Source: Planctomycetota bacterium (lineage in GTDB: Bacteria > Planctomycetota > UBA1135). Taken from it: a stretch of DNA of 44,275 bases. The notes below the pieces were generated by a model, which made no database searches, had not been told where the DNA came from, and saw only the letters and a program-made list of their open reading frames with translations. The DNA is taken from the NCBI GenBank assembly GCA_021776925.1, contig JAJFFB010000198.1, positions 1-44,275 on the forward strand, given 5' to 3'. Both the position numbers and the translations under genes were made by a program. Below, piece after piece: positions 17,814-25,343 of the stretch; position 1 is the stretch's first letter, and the number at the start of each line of letters is the position of its first letter.

Positions 17814-18734
17814 ATGCCCGCCGACTCTCCTGCTGCCACCGCCTCTCCCGGCCCGCTGCGCAGCATGACCGGCTTCGGCCGCGGGCGCAGCGATCTCGGC
17901 GCGGTGCAGGCCGAGGTCGAGCTGCGCAGCGTCAACGGCAAGGGCCTGAACATGAAGGTGCGGGTGCCGCCTGAGCGCCTCGAACTCGAGGCGCGGCTGG
18001 AGAGCCGGGTGCGGCGGGTGATCGAGCGCGGCACGCTGCAGGGGCAGCTGCGCGTGCAATTGAGCGGCACGCCCGCGCCGGCCCTGGACATGGACGCGCT
18101 GCGTTTCCACCTGCGCGAATGGCGCAAGGCCGAGCGCGAGCTGAAGCTGGACTCCGGACCGGTGCAGTTGGCACAGCTGTTGGCGCTGCCGGGCAGCTTT
18201 GCCACCGCCAAGGAAAGCGCCGCGCTGACGCGCAAGGTCGAAAAGGCCTCGCTCGCCGCGATGGACGCCGCGCTGCAGGCCCTGGATCAGGCGCGCCTGC
18301 ACGAAGGCGCGCGTCTGGCGCGCGAACTGATGCGCCTGTGCCGCAAGCTGCGCAGCCATCTCGGCCGCGCCGCGCGACGGGCGCCGACGGCGGTGCGCGC
18401 CGCGCAGAAACGGTTGCGCGAAAGGGTCGCGGTGCTGCTCAGCGGGCACGGCGCAGGCGCGCCCATCGATCTGGCGCGTGAACTGGCGGTGCTCGCCGAC
18501 CGCGCCGACGTGCAGGAAGAGATCGCGCGCCTCGAGATCCATCTGGACCGTGTTGAACAGGGCATGATTCAGGGCGGGGCGGTCGGGCGCGAACTGGAGT
18601 TCATCCTGCAGGAATGCCACCGCGAGATCACCACGCTGGGCAACAAGTCATCTGACCCGGCCTTGTCAAAAGAGGTCGTGGCGATGAAGCTGCTCGCCGG
18701 GCAGATGAAAGAGCAATTGGCCAATGTCGAATAG
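17814..18734 (+). CDS. yicC: YicC/YloC family endoribonuclease
   Basis: YicC-family proteins are stress-linked endoribonucleases. The 306-aa protein has the typical start SMTGFGRG (about residues 17-24), ELRSVNGKGL, and the C-terminal DUF1732-type block with DRADVQEEIARLEIH and GRELEFILQECHREITTLGNKS. The order yicC-gmk is the usual bacterial arrangement. The gene overlaps gmk by 11 nt. ATG 17814 is used; the conserved part begins about 16 residues later, so a later start cannot be excluded. Confidence 0.93.
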   Translation: MPADSPAATASPGPLRSMTGFGRGRSDLGAVQAEVELRSVNGKGLNMKVRVPPERLELEARLESRVRRVIERGTLQGQLRVQLSGTPAPALDMDALRFHLREWRKAERELKLDSGPVQLAQLLALPGSFATAKESAALTRKVEKASLAAMDAALQALDQARLHEGARLARELMRLCRKLRSHLGRAARRAPTAVRAAQKRLRERVAVLLSGHGAGAPIDLARELAVLADRADVQEEIARLEIHLDRVEQGMIQGGAVGRELEFILQECHREITTLGNKSSDPALSKEVVAMKLLAGQMKEQLANVE

Positions 18735-19302
18735 TTCCGGTCGTCTGATCGTGGTGTCGGGGCCGACCGCCGCCGGCAAGTCCACGCTGTGGCGCCGCCT
18801 GGTCACTTTTCCCGGGGTGCGCTTTTCGGTTTCGGCCACCACCCGACCGCCGCGTGCCGGCGAGGTCGACGGCCGCGACTACCACTTCGTCAGCGCCGAG
18901 CGCTTCGCCACGATGATCGACGGCGGCGAACTGCTCGAGCACGCGCTGGTCCACGGACGCCACTACGGCACCCCGCGGCGCGCGGTCGAGGAAAACCTTG
19001 CCGCTGGTTTCGACGTGGTGCTTGAGATCGACGTGCAGGGGGCCACCCAGTTGCAGGACTGCAGCCTGCCGATGGTGTCGGTCTTCGTCGCTCCGCCCTC
19101 GATCGACGTGCTGCGCGAGCGCCTCGGCCGCCGCGGCACCGAAGACCCGGTCGAGATGGAGCGCCGCTTGTCGGTGGTGGCCAAGGAAATGGAACACGCC
19201 CGCCACTACCATCACGTGGTGATCAATGACGACCTCGAGCGCATGGTCGCCGAGGTGGTGCAACTGCTCGGTCTGCAAACTGCGGTGGAGGAAGAGGAAT
19301 GA
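18724..19302 (+). CDS. gmk: Guanylate kinase
   Basis: The enzyme phosphorylates GMP to GDP. The 192-aa protein has P-loop GPTAAGKST (13-21), the GMP-binding SATTRPPRAGEVDGRDYHFV region and the VLEIDVQGA motif. The P-loop reads GPTAAGKS where GPSGAGKS is usual, still a valid Walker A. Its stop overlaps the coaC start by 4 nt (ATGA). The rpoZ gene often found after gmk is absent. Confidence 0.96.
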   Translation: MSNSSGRLIVVSGPTAAGKSTLWRRLVTFPGVRFSVSATTRPPRAGEVDGRDYHFVSAERFATMIDGGELLEHALVHGRHYGTPRRAVEENLAAGFDVVLEIDVQGATQLQDCSLPMVSVFVAPPSIDVLRERLGRRGTEDPVEMERRLSVVAKEMEHARHYHHVVINDDLERMVAEVVQLLGLQTAVEEEE

Positions 19303-19841
19303 AAGAGATCCTGCTCGGAGTCAGCGCGTCCGCGGCGTGCTTCAAGGCCGCCGCCCTCGCCTCGCATCTGGTTCAGGACGGCTTCAGCGTGACCGCCGTG
19401 CTGTCCCCGTCTGCCGCCAAGCTGGTCACCCCGCTGCAGTTCTCCTGCCTGACCGGACGCCGCGCGCTGTGCACCGAGTGGCAGCCGCACGATCCGGCCG
19501 GCATGGACCACATCGCCCTGGCCCGCAACGCCGACCTGTTCCTGGTCGCCCCGGCCAGCGCCGACCGCATCGGCGTGTTCGCCCACGGCCTGGCACCCGA
19601 TCTGCTCGCCTCCACCGCGCTGGCCCTCGACGGCGAGGTGCCCAAGCTGTTCGCGCCGGCGATGAATCCAGAAATGTGGAGCCACCCCGCGGTGCAGCGC
19701 AACGTCGCCCAGCTCGAAGCCGACGGCTGGCAGCGCCTGGGCCCGGTCGCCGGACGCACCGCCTGCGAAGAACAAGGCCTCGGCCGCATGGTCGAACCCG
19801 ACGCCGTAGTCGAACAACTCCGCGCCCTGCTCGCCGGCTGA
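19299..19841 (+). CDS. coaC: Phosphopantothenoylcysteine decarboxylase (CoaC-type flavoprotein)
   Basis: CoaC decarboxylates phosphopantothenoylcysteine in coenzyme A synthesis, using FMN. The 180-aa protein is a single HFCD-fold domain with catalytic His71 in MDHIALA, the FMN-binding VAPASAD (83-89), the substrate motif APAMNPEMW (119-127), and a Cys in GRTACEEQGLGRM near the C-terminus. It lacks the CoaB half that is usually fused; that half is a separate gene almost 2 kb downstream, beyond an insert of other genes. Start ATG 19299 is coupled to gmk. Confidence 0.92.
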   Translation: MKEILLGVSASAACFKAAALASHLVQDGFSVTAVLSPSAAKLVTPLQFSCLTGRRALCTEWQPHDPAGMDHIALARNADLFLVAPASADRIGVFAHGLAPDLLASTALALDGEVPKLFAPAMNPEMWSHPAVQRNVAQLEADGWQRLGPVAGRTACEEQGLGRMVEPDAVVEQLRALLAG

Positions 19842-19891
19842 TTCCAGTGGTCAGCCGACCTCAGCAAGGTGCAAAGTCATCAAGTTCTGTT

Positions 19892-21133
19892 TCAAGGCGC
19901 TCTCCATAGTGTGCTGATCGGCAAAGCCCAAATCCGCTCGTCGAGTTGGAAGGGCAAGGCGCCTGAGTAGAGCACGGCTCCAAATTGGAAGCTGTCGCCA
20001 AGGCGGTCTCGCAGCCACCTCAATCCTCTGGCGTCAGAGCGATCAACTTTGGATGAAGATTTGACTTCTAAGCCGACGATGCGTCCGTGCCTTTCCAAGA
20101 CCACATCGACTTCTTTGCCGTCGCGATCGCGGAGATGGAATAGACCGGTTTCTTGGGACGCTGTCTCGAGATGGGTGGCGATTTCGGCCACGACGAAGGT
20201 CTCGAACATCGGACCAATCAGTGCCGGGGATCGACCGAGCGTGAATGCATCGACATTGAGTAGGAAGGATGCCATTCCTGGGTCGGTGAGATGAACTTTC
20301 GGCGACAGCCTGAGACGATTCAGTCGTTTGCTGTGCCAGGCTGGTACACGAAGAACCATGGATAGACCTTCGAGCAGGCCAATGGTTTTATCGGCGGAAC
20401 GAAAATCTACGCGCGCATGTTCAGCGGTTGCACTCTTATTGAGTTCCTGGCCTGTTCTTGCGGCGCATGAATTGAGTACGGAGCGGATGATCACCGGCTG
20501 AGTCGCGCGCTCGGAGAGTTGAGCAGCATCCCGGTCGACGAGCTGGTCAATGTAGGCTCTGAACCACCGTGTCCGGTTTCTTCCGCTGAGGTTCAGCACC
20601 CTTGGAAAGCGACCGGCGACAATTTTGTCGAGGTAGTCTCCTCTTGAGAATTCCGATTGGGCAAACGAGGGCGGCTGCGAAGAAAAAAAAGCCTCGATCG
20701 GGTTGTAGTCACGGTCGTATTCGAGTTCGGCCTGAGTCAGTCCGTACATGCGCACCCGAACCAGTCTTCCTGTCCCGGGCCACGTTGCAGCTTGATGAGC
20801 CGCGCGGACCGATCCGGTGATCATGAAGCGACCTGGAGCATGCGAATGATCGCCGTCTATCACGCGCTTGACCGCACCGAGGATTTCAGGTGCTTCTTGC
20901 CACTCATCGATCAGGACGGTCCCTTTGGATGACGCCAGAATGGCGTCAGGGTCCTCCCTTGCGGCCATTCGCACACCAGGCTCCGATAGGTCGAGGACCG
21001 TGTCGGCATGCATATTCATTGAGGTCGATTTGCCGCATCCGCGGGGCCCGACGAGCATGATCCCTGGAAATACCGGAAGCAATTCCTCGGCAACAAGCCG
21101 GTCAATAGCCCGCGGGAAAAGCTGGTCAACCAT
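19892..21133 (-). CDS. AAA ATPase with DUF4143 C-terminal domain
   Basis: The 413-aa protein has an N-terminal AAA_14-type ATPase domain with Walker A GPRGCGKS (29-36) and Walker B VLIDEW (73-78). Its C-terminal DUF4143-type region has MFETFVVAEIATHLE and the nuclease-like pattern EVDVVLE...GLEVKSS. Such proteins occur in many scattered bacterial and archaeal copies and are probably mobile; their role is not established. The gene is less GC-biased at third codon positions than its neighbours and lies opposite to them between coaC and coaB, which suggests acquisition. ATG 21133 is chosen over an upstream TTG because the family begins near the MVDQLFPRAI segment. Three 23-bp-spaced repeats lie just upstream. 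Confidence 0.85.
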   Translation of the reverse strand: MVDQLFPRAIDRLVAEELLPVFPGIMLVGPRGCGKSTSMNMHADTVLDLSEPGVRMAAREDPDAILASSKGTVLIDEWQEAPEILGAVKRVIDGDHSHAPGRFMITGSVRAAHQAATWPGTGRLVRVRMYGLTQAELEYDRDYNPIEAFFSSQPPSFAQSEFSRGDYLDKIVAGRFPRVLNLSGRNRTRWFRAYIDQLVDRDAAQLSERATQPVIIRSVLNSCAARTGQELNKSATAEHARVDFRSADKTIGLLEGLSMVLRVPAWHSKRLNRLRLSPKVHLTDPGMASFLLNVDAFTLGRSPALIGPMFETFVVAEIATHLETASQETGLFHLRDRDGKEVDVVLERHGRIVGLEVKSSSKVDRSDARGLRWLRDRLGDSFQFGAVLYSGALPFQLDERIWALPISTLWRAP

Positions 21134-21371
21134 GCCTCTACTGTAGACGACGGTGGCCAAGGAATACAGGTAATGACGCCACTTTAATGCAGGAAATGAC
21201 GCAAAAAAGATACAGGAAATGACGCCATTCCGGATCTAATATTGGCGATCTTTGGGGGTGAACGCCCTTTTTGGAACAAAAGCCGTCGCAGGTGGTTCAC
21301 CTGGACGTTGATCACAAATCCTGGACTCTGGCTGCGTGGGCCGGTGCCAGGACCAGCCGCAGCCACCGCGT
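21134..21371. other. Non-coding stretch of the insert
   Basis: This gap of about 240 bp lies upstream of the ATPase gene and downstream of the secreted-protein gene, both on the minus strand. It contains the three 23-bp repeats and is AT-richer than the flanks. Short frames exist on both strands but none has a recognisable product. It may hold the ATPase promoter or the end of a lost mobile element. Confidence 0.5.
21165..21226. repeat. Three direct repeats at exact 23-bp period
   Basis: Units of the form TACAGGAAATGACGCC start at 21165, 21188 and 21211, each 23 bp apart. The core AGG(T/A)AATGACGC is kept in all three; the 7-8 bp between cores varies. They lie 32-93 bp upstream of the ATPase start. 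Two readings fit: tandem operator sites for autoregulation, or subterminal repeats of an insertion-sequence end. Confidence 0.85.
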
Positions 21372-21764
21372 TCAGCTGAGCACTGTGAAGGGCAGGTGAT
21401 TGCTTTCCTGGCCGAAGAATCCGCGCTTGAGGAACAGCTCGGTGTCACCGGGCAGGACCAGGATGGGCACCGTGGTCACCATGATCGCGACCTGACCGAG
21501 GAAGGGGATGTCGACCCCGAATTGGAAGAGGGGGATGCTCGGGATCAGGCCGAAGTAGGGCAGCAGGCCCTGGTTCGCGAAATCCATGCCGACCAGCAGC
21601 ACCGGGGTGAGCACCGTGCCCTCTCCCGGGAAGGAGAACCAGATCTCGCCGGCGGCGGCGCTGGCGGCGGGCGGCTGCGGGGCAATTGCCTGGTCGGCGG
21701 TGGGCGCGGCGGGGGCGTGCGGGGCCAGGGCCAGGATCACGGAGGGGAAGAGTGACAGGAGCAT
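21372..21764 (-). CDS. Small secreted protein of unknown function
   Basis: The 130-aa product starts with a signal-peptide-like stretch (MLLSLFPSVILALAPHAPAAP) and an Ala/Pro-rich segment. A compact hydrophobic part with GEIWFSFPGEG, several GxxP turns and PGDTELFLKRGFFG near the C-terminus follows. I recognise no family. Codon bias resembles that of the chromosome more than the ATPase does, so it need not have arrived with that gene. It is divergent from coaB across 43 bp. Confidence 0.6.
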   Translation of the reverse strand: MLLSLFPSVILALAPHAPAAPTADQAIAPQPPAASAAAGEIWFSFPGEGTVLTPVLLVGMDFANQGLLPYFGLIPSIPLFQFGVDIPFLGQVAIMVTTVPILVLPGDTELFLKRGFFGQESNHLPFTVLS

Positions 21765-21807
21765 GCGTTCAGTTTACCTGACATCGGCGCCGCTCTAGCC
21801 TGAGAGG

Positions 21808-22437
21808 ATGGGCCGCGTTCTGGTGACCGCGGGGCCGACCCGGGAAGCCCTTGACCCGGTCCGGTACCTGAGCAATCGTTCCAGCGGCCGCATGGGCTAT
21901 GCGCTGGCGCGGGCGTTGCGCGCGGTCGGGCACGAGGTGGTCCTGGTCAGCGGGCCGACGCGCCTGCGGCCGCCGTCGCAGGTGACGCTGGTGGCGGTCG
22001 AATCCGCGCGCGAGATGCTGGCGGCTTGTCGTTCCCATTGGGCCGCCTGCGATGCGCTCTACGCGGTGGCCGCGGTCGCCGACTACCGGCCACGCGCGCG
22101 CGCGCGGCACAAACTCAAGCGCGATCCACGCCAGGGCATGCAGCTGGAACTGCTGCCCAACCCGGACATCGTGCGCAGTCTGGCGCGCAGCAAGGGCGCA
22201 CGCCTGGTGGTCGGCTTCGCCCTCGAATCGCGCCACGGACGCGCCGCGGCGCTGCGCAAGATGGCCGCCAAGAAACTGGATTTTGTGGTCCTGAACGGAC
22301 CCGAAGCACAAGCTGCGGACCGCGCCAGTCAGCTCCTGCTCGGCCGCGACGGCAGCGAGCACGCGCTCGGTCCCGCCGCCAAGGCCAGCCTCGCGCGCCA
22401 CATCGTGCGTCTGACCCTGGGCCCAGCGTGCGTCTGA
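21808..22437 (+). CDS. coaB: Phosphopantothenate-cysteine ligase (CoaB-type)
   Basis: CoaB joins phosphopantothenate to cysteine in coenzyme A synthesis. The 209-aa protein has the CoaB start VTAGPTREALDPVRYLSNRSSGRMG (6-30), AVAAVADYRP (about 88-97) with a following Lys, LLPNPDIV and GFALES, where GFAAET is usual. It is a stand-alone CoaB; in most bacteria it is fused to CoaC. The last codons and the stop lie inside a 23-bp tandem repeat, so the true C-terminus may vary. GAGAGG immediately before ATG 21808 may be the ribosome-binding site. Confidence 0.91.
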   Translation: MGRVLVTAGPTREALDPVRYLSNRSSGRMGYALARALRAVGHEVVLVSGPTRLRPPSQVTLVAVESAREMLAACRSHWAACDALYAVAAVADYRPRARARHKLKRDPRQGMQLELLPNPDIVRSLARSKGARLVVGFALESRHGRAAALRKMAAKKLDFVVLNGPEAQAADRASQLLLGRDGSEHALGPAAKASLARHIVRLTLGPACV

Positions 22438-22473
22438 CCTTGGACCCGGCGTGCGTTTGACCTTGGGCCCGGC
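22405..22473 (+). repeat. 23-bp tandem repeat, three units, across the coaB stop codon
   Basis: Units start at 22405, 22428 and 22451; the consensus is GTGCGTCTGACCTTGGGCCC followed by GGC, with one to three changes between units. A degenerate fourth copy follows from 22474. The first unit encodes the final VRLTLGPA of CoaB and the second contains the stop. Since 23 is not a multiple of three, copy number changes would alter the reading frame. Confidence 0.9.
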
Positions 22474-22541
22474 GTGAGCTTGTGGACCCTCGGTGCGGCA
22501 GGCACTAGGATGAAGACAATCCACTGCAAGTAGGGGATTCC

Positions 22542-25343
22542 TTGGCCAAACGGAAGAAAAAGAAAGCGCCGCCGAAAAAACCGGCGGCGAAAAAAAAACG
22601 CAGCTCCTCGCGCAAGAAGGGCGCGCGTGCGGGGGATCACGCCAGTTTTTTCGGTGAAGGGCTGCGCACCGTGGCCTCGTGGTTGTCGGCGCTGGTGATC
22701 AGCATCGCCTCCTTGTTCAGCTGGTTCGGCCGACGCATCTGGGAAGGCTTCCACGGACAGCGCGGCCGCCAGCCGCTGGGCATGATGCTCGCCGCGGTGT
22801 CGCTGTTCGCCCTGGTCGCCATGCTGGACTATGAAGCAGGGAACCCGGGCGCCAATATGTGTGGCCGCATCGGCCACCACATCGCCGACGCCTTCGTGCG
22901 CGTGGTCGGCGTCGGTTGCTTCCTGGTGCCGGCCTTCGGCGCCTTCTGGGGTCTGGCGCGTTTGTTCCGCCGCGAGGGCGGCGGCAACGCCGCGCTCAAG
23001 CTGACCGGCGTGCTGGTGCTGGCGATTTCGGTGGCGTTGTGCGCGCGCGGCCTGCAAGGCGATCCGCAGCCCACCCCGGCCTTCCCCAACGGCCTCGGCG
23101 GCTGGTTCGGCAACGCCGCCTACCCAACCATGGCTGCCGCGCTCGGCTCCTTCGGCGTGGTGGTGCTGCTGGTGCTGCTGCTCGGGCTGTCGTCGCTGTT
23201 CGCCACCGAGTGGGCCTTCGTGCCGCTGGTGCGCGAACTGCTGCGCAAGAGCCGCGAAAGCCTGCGCCAGCAAGAACTGCCGCTGCAGCCCGAACGCCCC
23301 AGTCTGCGCGAAGAGGCACAGCGCAATCAAGAGCGCGCCGCGCGCGGCTTCCGCGGCGCTTGGGGGGCGCTGCGGCGATTGTTCGCCCCCTACCATCCAG
23401 GGGGTGCGGCCCAGCCGCCAGCCGGAGCAAGCGGTGAAGTCGGCGCCGGGGTTGGCGCGGACAGCGTTGGGGTTGGCGCGGACGGTGTCGGGCAGGTCGG
23501 GACTGAGGGGTTGCGCCCGGCGAGCTTCCCGGCGATGACGGCCCCCGGTGTCGTCGCCCAGGCCAGTGCTGCGGCCGCAGGGGCGACGAGTGCAGCGGGT
23601 GATGTGCAGTCCGGCGAGGGTGCTGCGGCCACCGCCGGTGGTGCAGCGGTGGGTGCCGAGGGCCGCAGCGACCGCGCCGCCGCAGCAGCCTCCGCCGGCA
23701 CTTCTGCCGCCACCACCCCGGTACCGGCGGCCGAACGCGCCGCGGCCACGGTTTCCGCCGGTCACGCCAAGGCCGCCGATGGCGGCGCCTCCCTGCCCGG
23801 CATTTCGCAGGCCCCTGAACAACGCAGCCACGCGCTCGAATTCGAAGACGAGGATCCGAAGCCAAAACGCCGCCGGCGTAAACCGCGCCTCGACTCGCTG
23901 CCCCCGGCCACCATCCTGGAAGCCGGCGAAAAGGTCGACCGCTCCAGCCAGCAGGCCGAGATCGATTCGCTCGGTCACCGCTTGCAAGACGCCTTCGACG
24001 CCTTCGGCCTCGACGCCGAAGTCATCGGCGCCGAGCGCGGCCCGACGCTGACCTTGTTCGAGGTCAAGCTGGCCACCGGCGTATCGGTCAAGAAACTGAA
24101 TTCGCAGCGCGACGACCTCGGCGTGGCCCTCGGCAGCCACGGAGTGCGCATCGTCTATCCACTGGCCGGGCGCACCACCGTCGGCATCGAGGTGCCCAAC
24201 CTGAAGCGCGATCCGGTGCGTCTGAAAGAGGTCTACAACGACGCCGACCTGTCGTGGGACAAGAACCGTCTGCCGATGGCAATTGGCCGCGACACCCTGG
24301 GCAAACCGGCGGTCGAGGACCTGTCGAAAATGCCGCACATGCTGGTGGCGGGCACCACCGGCTCCGGCAAATCGGTGTGCCTGAACGCAATTCTGGTGAC
24401 CATGCTGCTGCGCCGGACTCCGGAGCAGGTGCGCATGGTCCTGATCGACCCGAAGCAGGTCGAGCTGCAGCTCTACCAGGACATCCCGCACCTGTTGTGC
24501 CCGGTGGTCACCGACATGAAGCGCGCGCCCTTCACCCTCGATTGGGCGGTGCGGGCGATGGAAGAACGGCTGCACCTGTTCAAGCACGCCGGGGTGCGCA
24601 ACATCACCGACTACAACGGCCTCGGGCCCAAAGAGATCGAGGCGCGCATCGGCGAGGAATACGACTCCGAGGAATTTCCCGACACGATCCCCTTCATCGT
24701 GCTGGTCATCGACGAACTCGCCGACCTGATGCTGGTGTCGAAAAAAGAGGTCGAGATCGCGATCTCGCGGCTGGCGGCCAAGGCACGCGCCGCCGGCATC
24801 CACCTGCTGGTCGCCACGCAGCGGCCGTCTACCGACGTGGTCACCGGTCTGATCAAGATGAACCTGCCGGTGCGCATGGCCTTCCGCGTGACCAGCCTGG
24901 TCGACAGCCGCGTCATCCTCGACGAAGGCGGCGCCGAAGACCTGCTTGGCAACGGCGACTTCCTTTACCGGCCGCCCGGCTCTTCGGCACTGGTGCGCGG
25001 CCAGGGCGCCTTCGTTTCGGAAAAGGAAGTGCGCGAGGTGTGCGACCACCTGCGCGCCCACGGCCAGCCCGAGTTCCTCGAGGAGCTGGTGCAGATGAAG
25101 GGACCCGGTGCCGGCGGCGCCGAGGTCGACGACCCGCTCTACGAAGACGCGGTGCGCGTCATCCTGCAGTCCGGGCGCGGTTCGGCCTCGCTAATCCAGC
25201 GCGCGCTGTCGGTCGGCTACACCCGCGCCAGCCGCCTGATCGACATCATGACCGAACATGGTGTGCTCGGGCCCTTCGTTGGTTCCAAGGCGCGCGAGGT
25301 GCTGCTGACGGTCGAGGAATGGGAAGCCCAACTGGATGCCTAG
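22542..25343 (+). CDS. ftsK: DNA translocase FtsK/SpoIIIE
   Basis: FtsK pumps chromosome ends through the division septum. The 933-aa protein starts with a very basic tail (residues 1-30), then about four transmembrane helices to residue 235, an Ala/Gly-rich linker (about 280-430), the alpha/beta motor domain with Walker A AGTTGSGKS (about 603-611) and Walker B VLVIDELADLM, and a winged-helix gamma domain (about 865-920, QRALSVGYTRASRLID) that would read polar DNA motifs. TTG 22542 is the start, since no ATG or GTG is available near the basic N-terminus. It overlaps rimO by 8 nt. Confidence 0.95.
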   Translation: MAKRKKKKAPPKKPAAKKKRSSSRKKGARAGDHASFFGEGLRTVASWLSALVISIASLFSWFGRRIWEGFHGQRGRQPLGMMLAAVSLFALVAMLDYEAGNPGANMCGRIGHHIADAFVRVVGVGCFLVPAFGAFWGLARLFRREGGGNAALKLTGVLVLAISVALCARGLQGDPQPTPAFPNGLGGWFGNAAYPTMAAALGSFGVVVLLVLLLGLSSLFATEWAFVPLVRELLRKSRESLRQQELPLQPERPSLREEAQRNQERAARGFRGAWGALRRLFAPYHPGGAAQPPAGASGEVGAGVGADSVGVGADGVGQVGTEGLRPASFPAMTAPGVVAQASAAAAGATSAAGDVQSGEGAAATAGGAAVGAEGRSDRAAAAASAGTSAATTPVPAAERAAATVSAGHAKAADGGASLPGISQAPEQRSHALEFEDEDPKPKRRRRKPRLDSLPPATILEAGEKVDRSSQQAEIDSLGHRLQDAFDAFGLDAEVIGAERGPTLTLFEVKLATGVSVKKLNSQRDDLGVALGSHGVRIVYPLAGRTTVGIEVPNLKRDPVRLKEVYNDADLSWDKNRLPMAIGRDTLGKPAVEDLSKMPHMLVAGTTGSGKSVCLNAILVTMLLRRTPEQVRMVLIDPKQVELQLYQDIPHLLCPVVTDMKRAPFTLDWAVRAMEERLHLFKHAGVRNITDYNGLGPKEIEARIGEEYDSEEFPDTIPFIVLVIDELADLMLVSKKEVEIAISRLAAKARAAGIHLLVATQRPSTDVVTGLIKMNLPVRMAFRVTSLVDSRVILDEGGAEDLLGNGDFLYRPPGSSALVRGQGAFVSEKEVREVCDHLRAHGQPEFLEELVQMKGPGAGGAEVDDPLYEDAVRVILQSGRGSASLIQRALSVGYTRASRLIDIMTEHGVLGPFVGSKAREVLLTVEEWEAQLDA
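23448..23489 (+). repeat. Two 21-bp in-frame repeats in the ftsK linker
   Basis: Units 23448-23468 and 23469-23489 share GGGGTTGGCGCGGAC and encode the heptads GVGADSV and GVGADGV. They sit in the low-complexity linker between membrane and motor domains, where length usually varies. Confidence 0.8.

Noticed and set aside
21134..21160. TTG start at 21160 for the ATPase
   Set aside because: ATG 21133 matches the family start better, and the nine extra residues carry nothing conserved.
21184..21366. 60-residue minus-strand frame across the 23-bp repeats
   Set aside because: Most of its C-terminus is translated repeat and no family or good start signal is seen.
22405..22473. CRISPR array at the coaB end
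   Set aside because: The units touch with no spacers and are partly coding.
22329..25061. 910-residue minus-strand frame opposite ftsK
   Set aside because: Antisense shadow caused by high GC; ftsK is certain.
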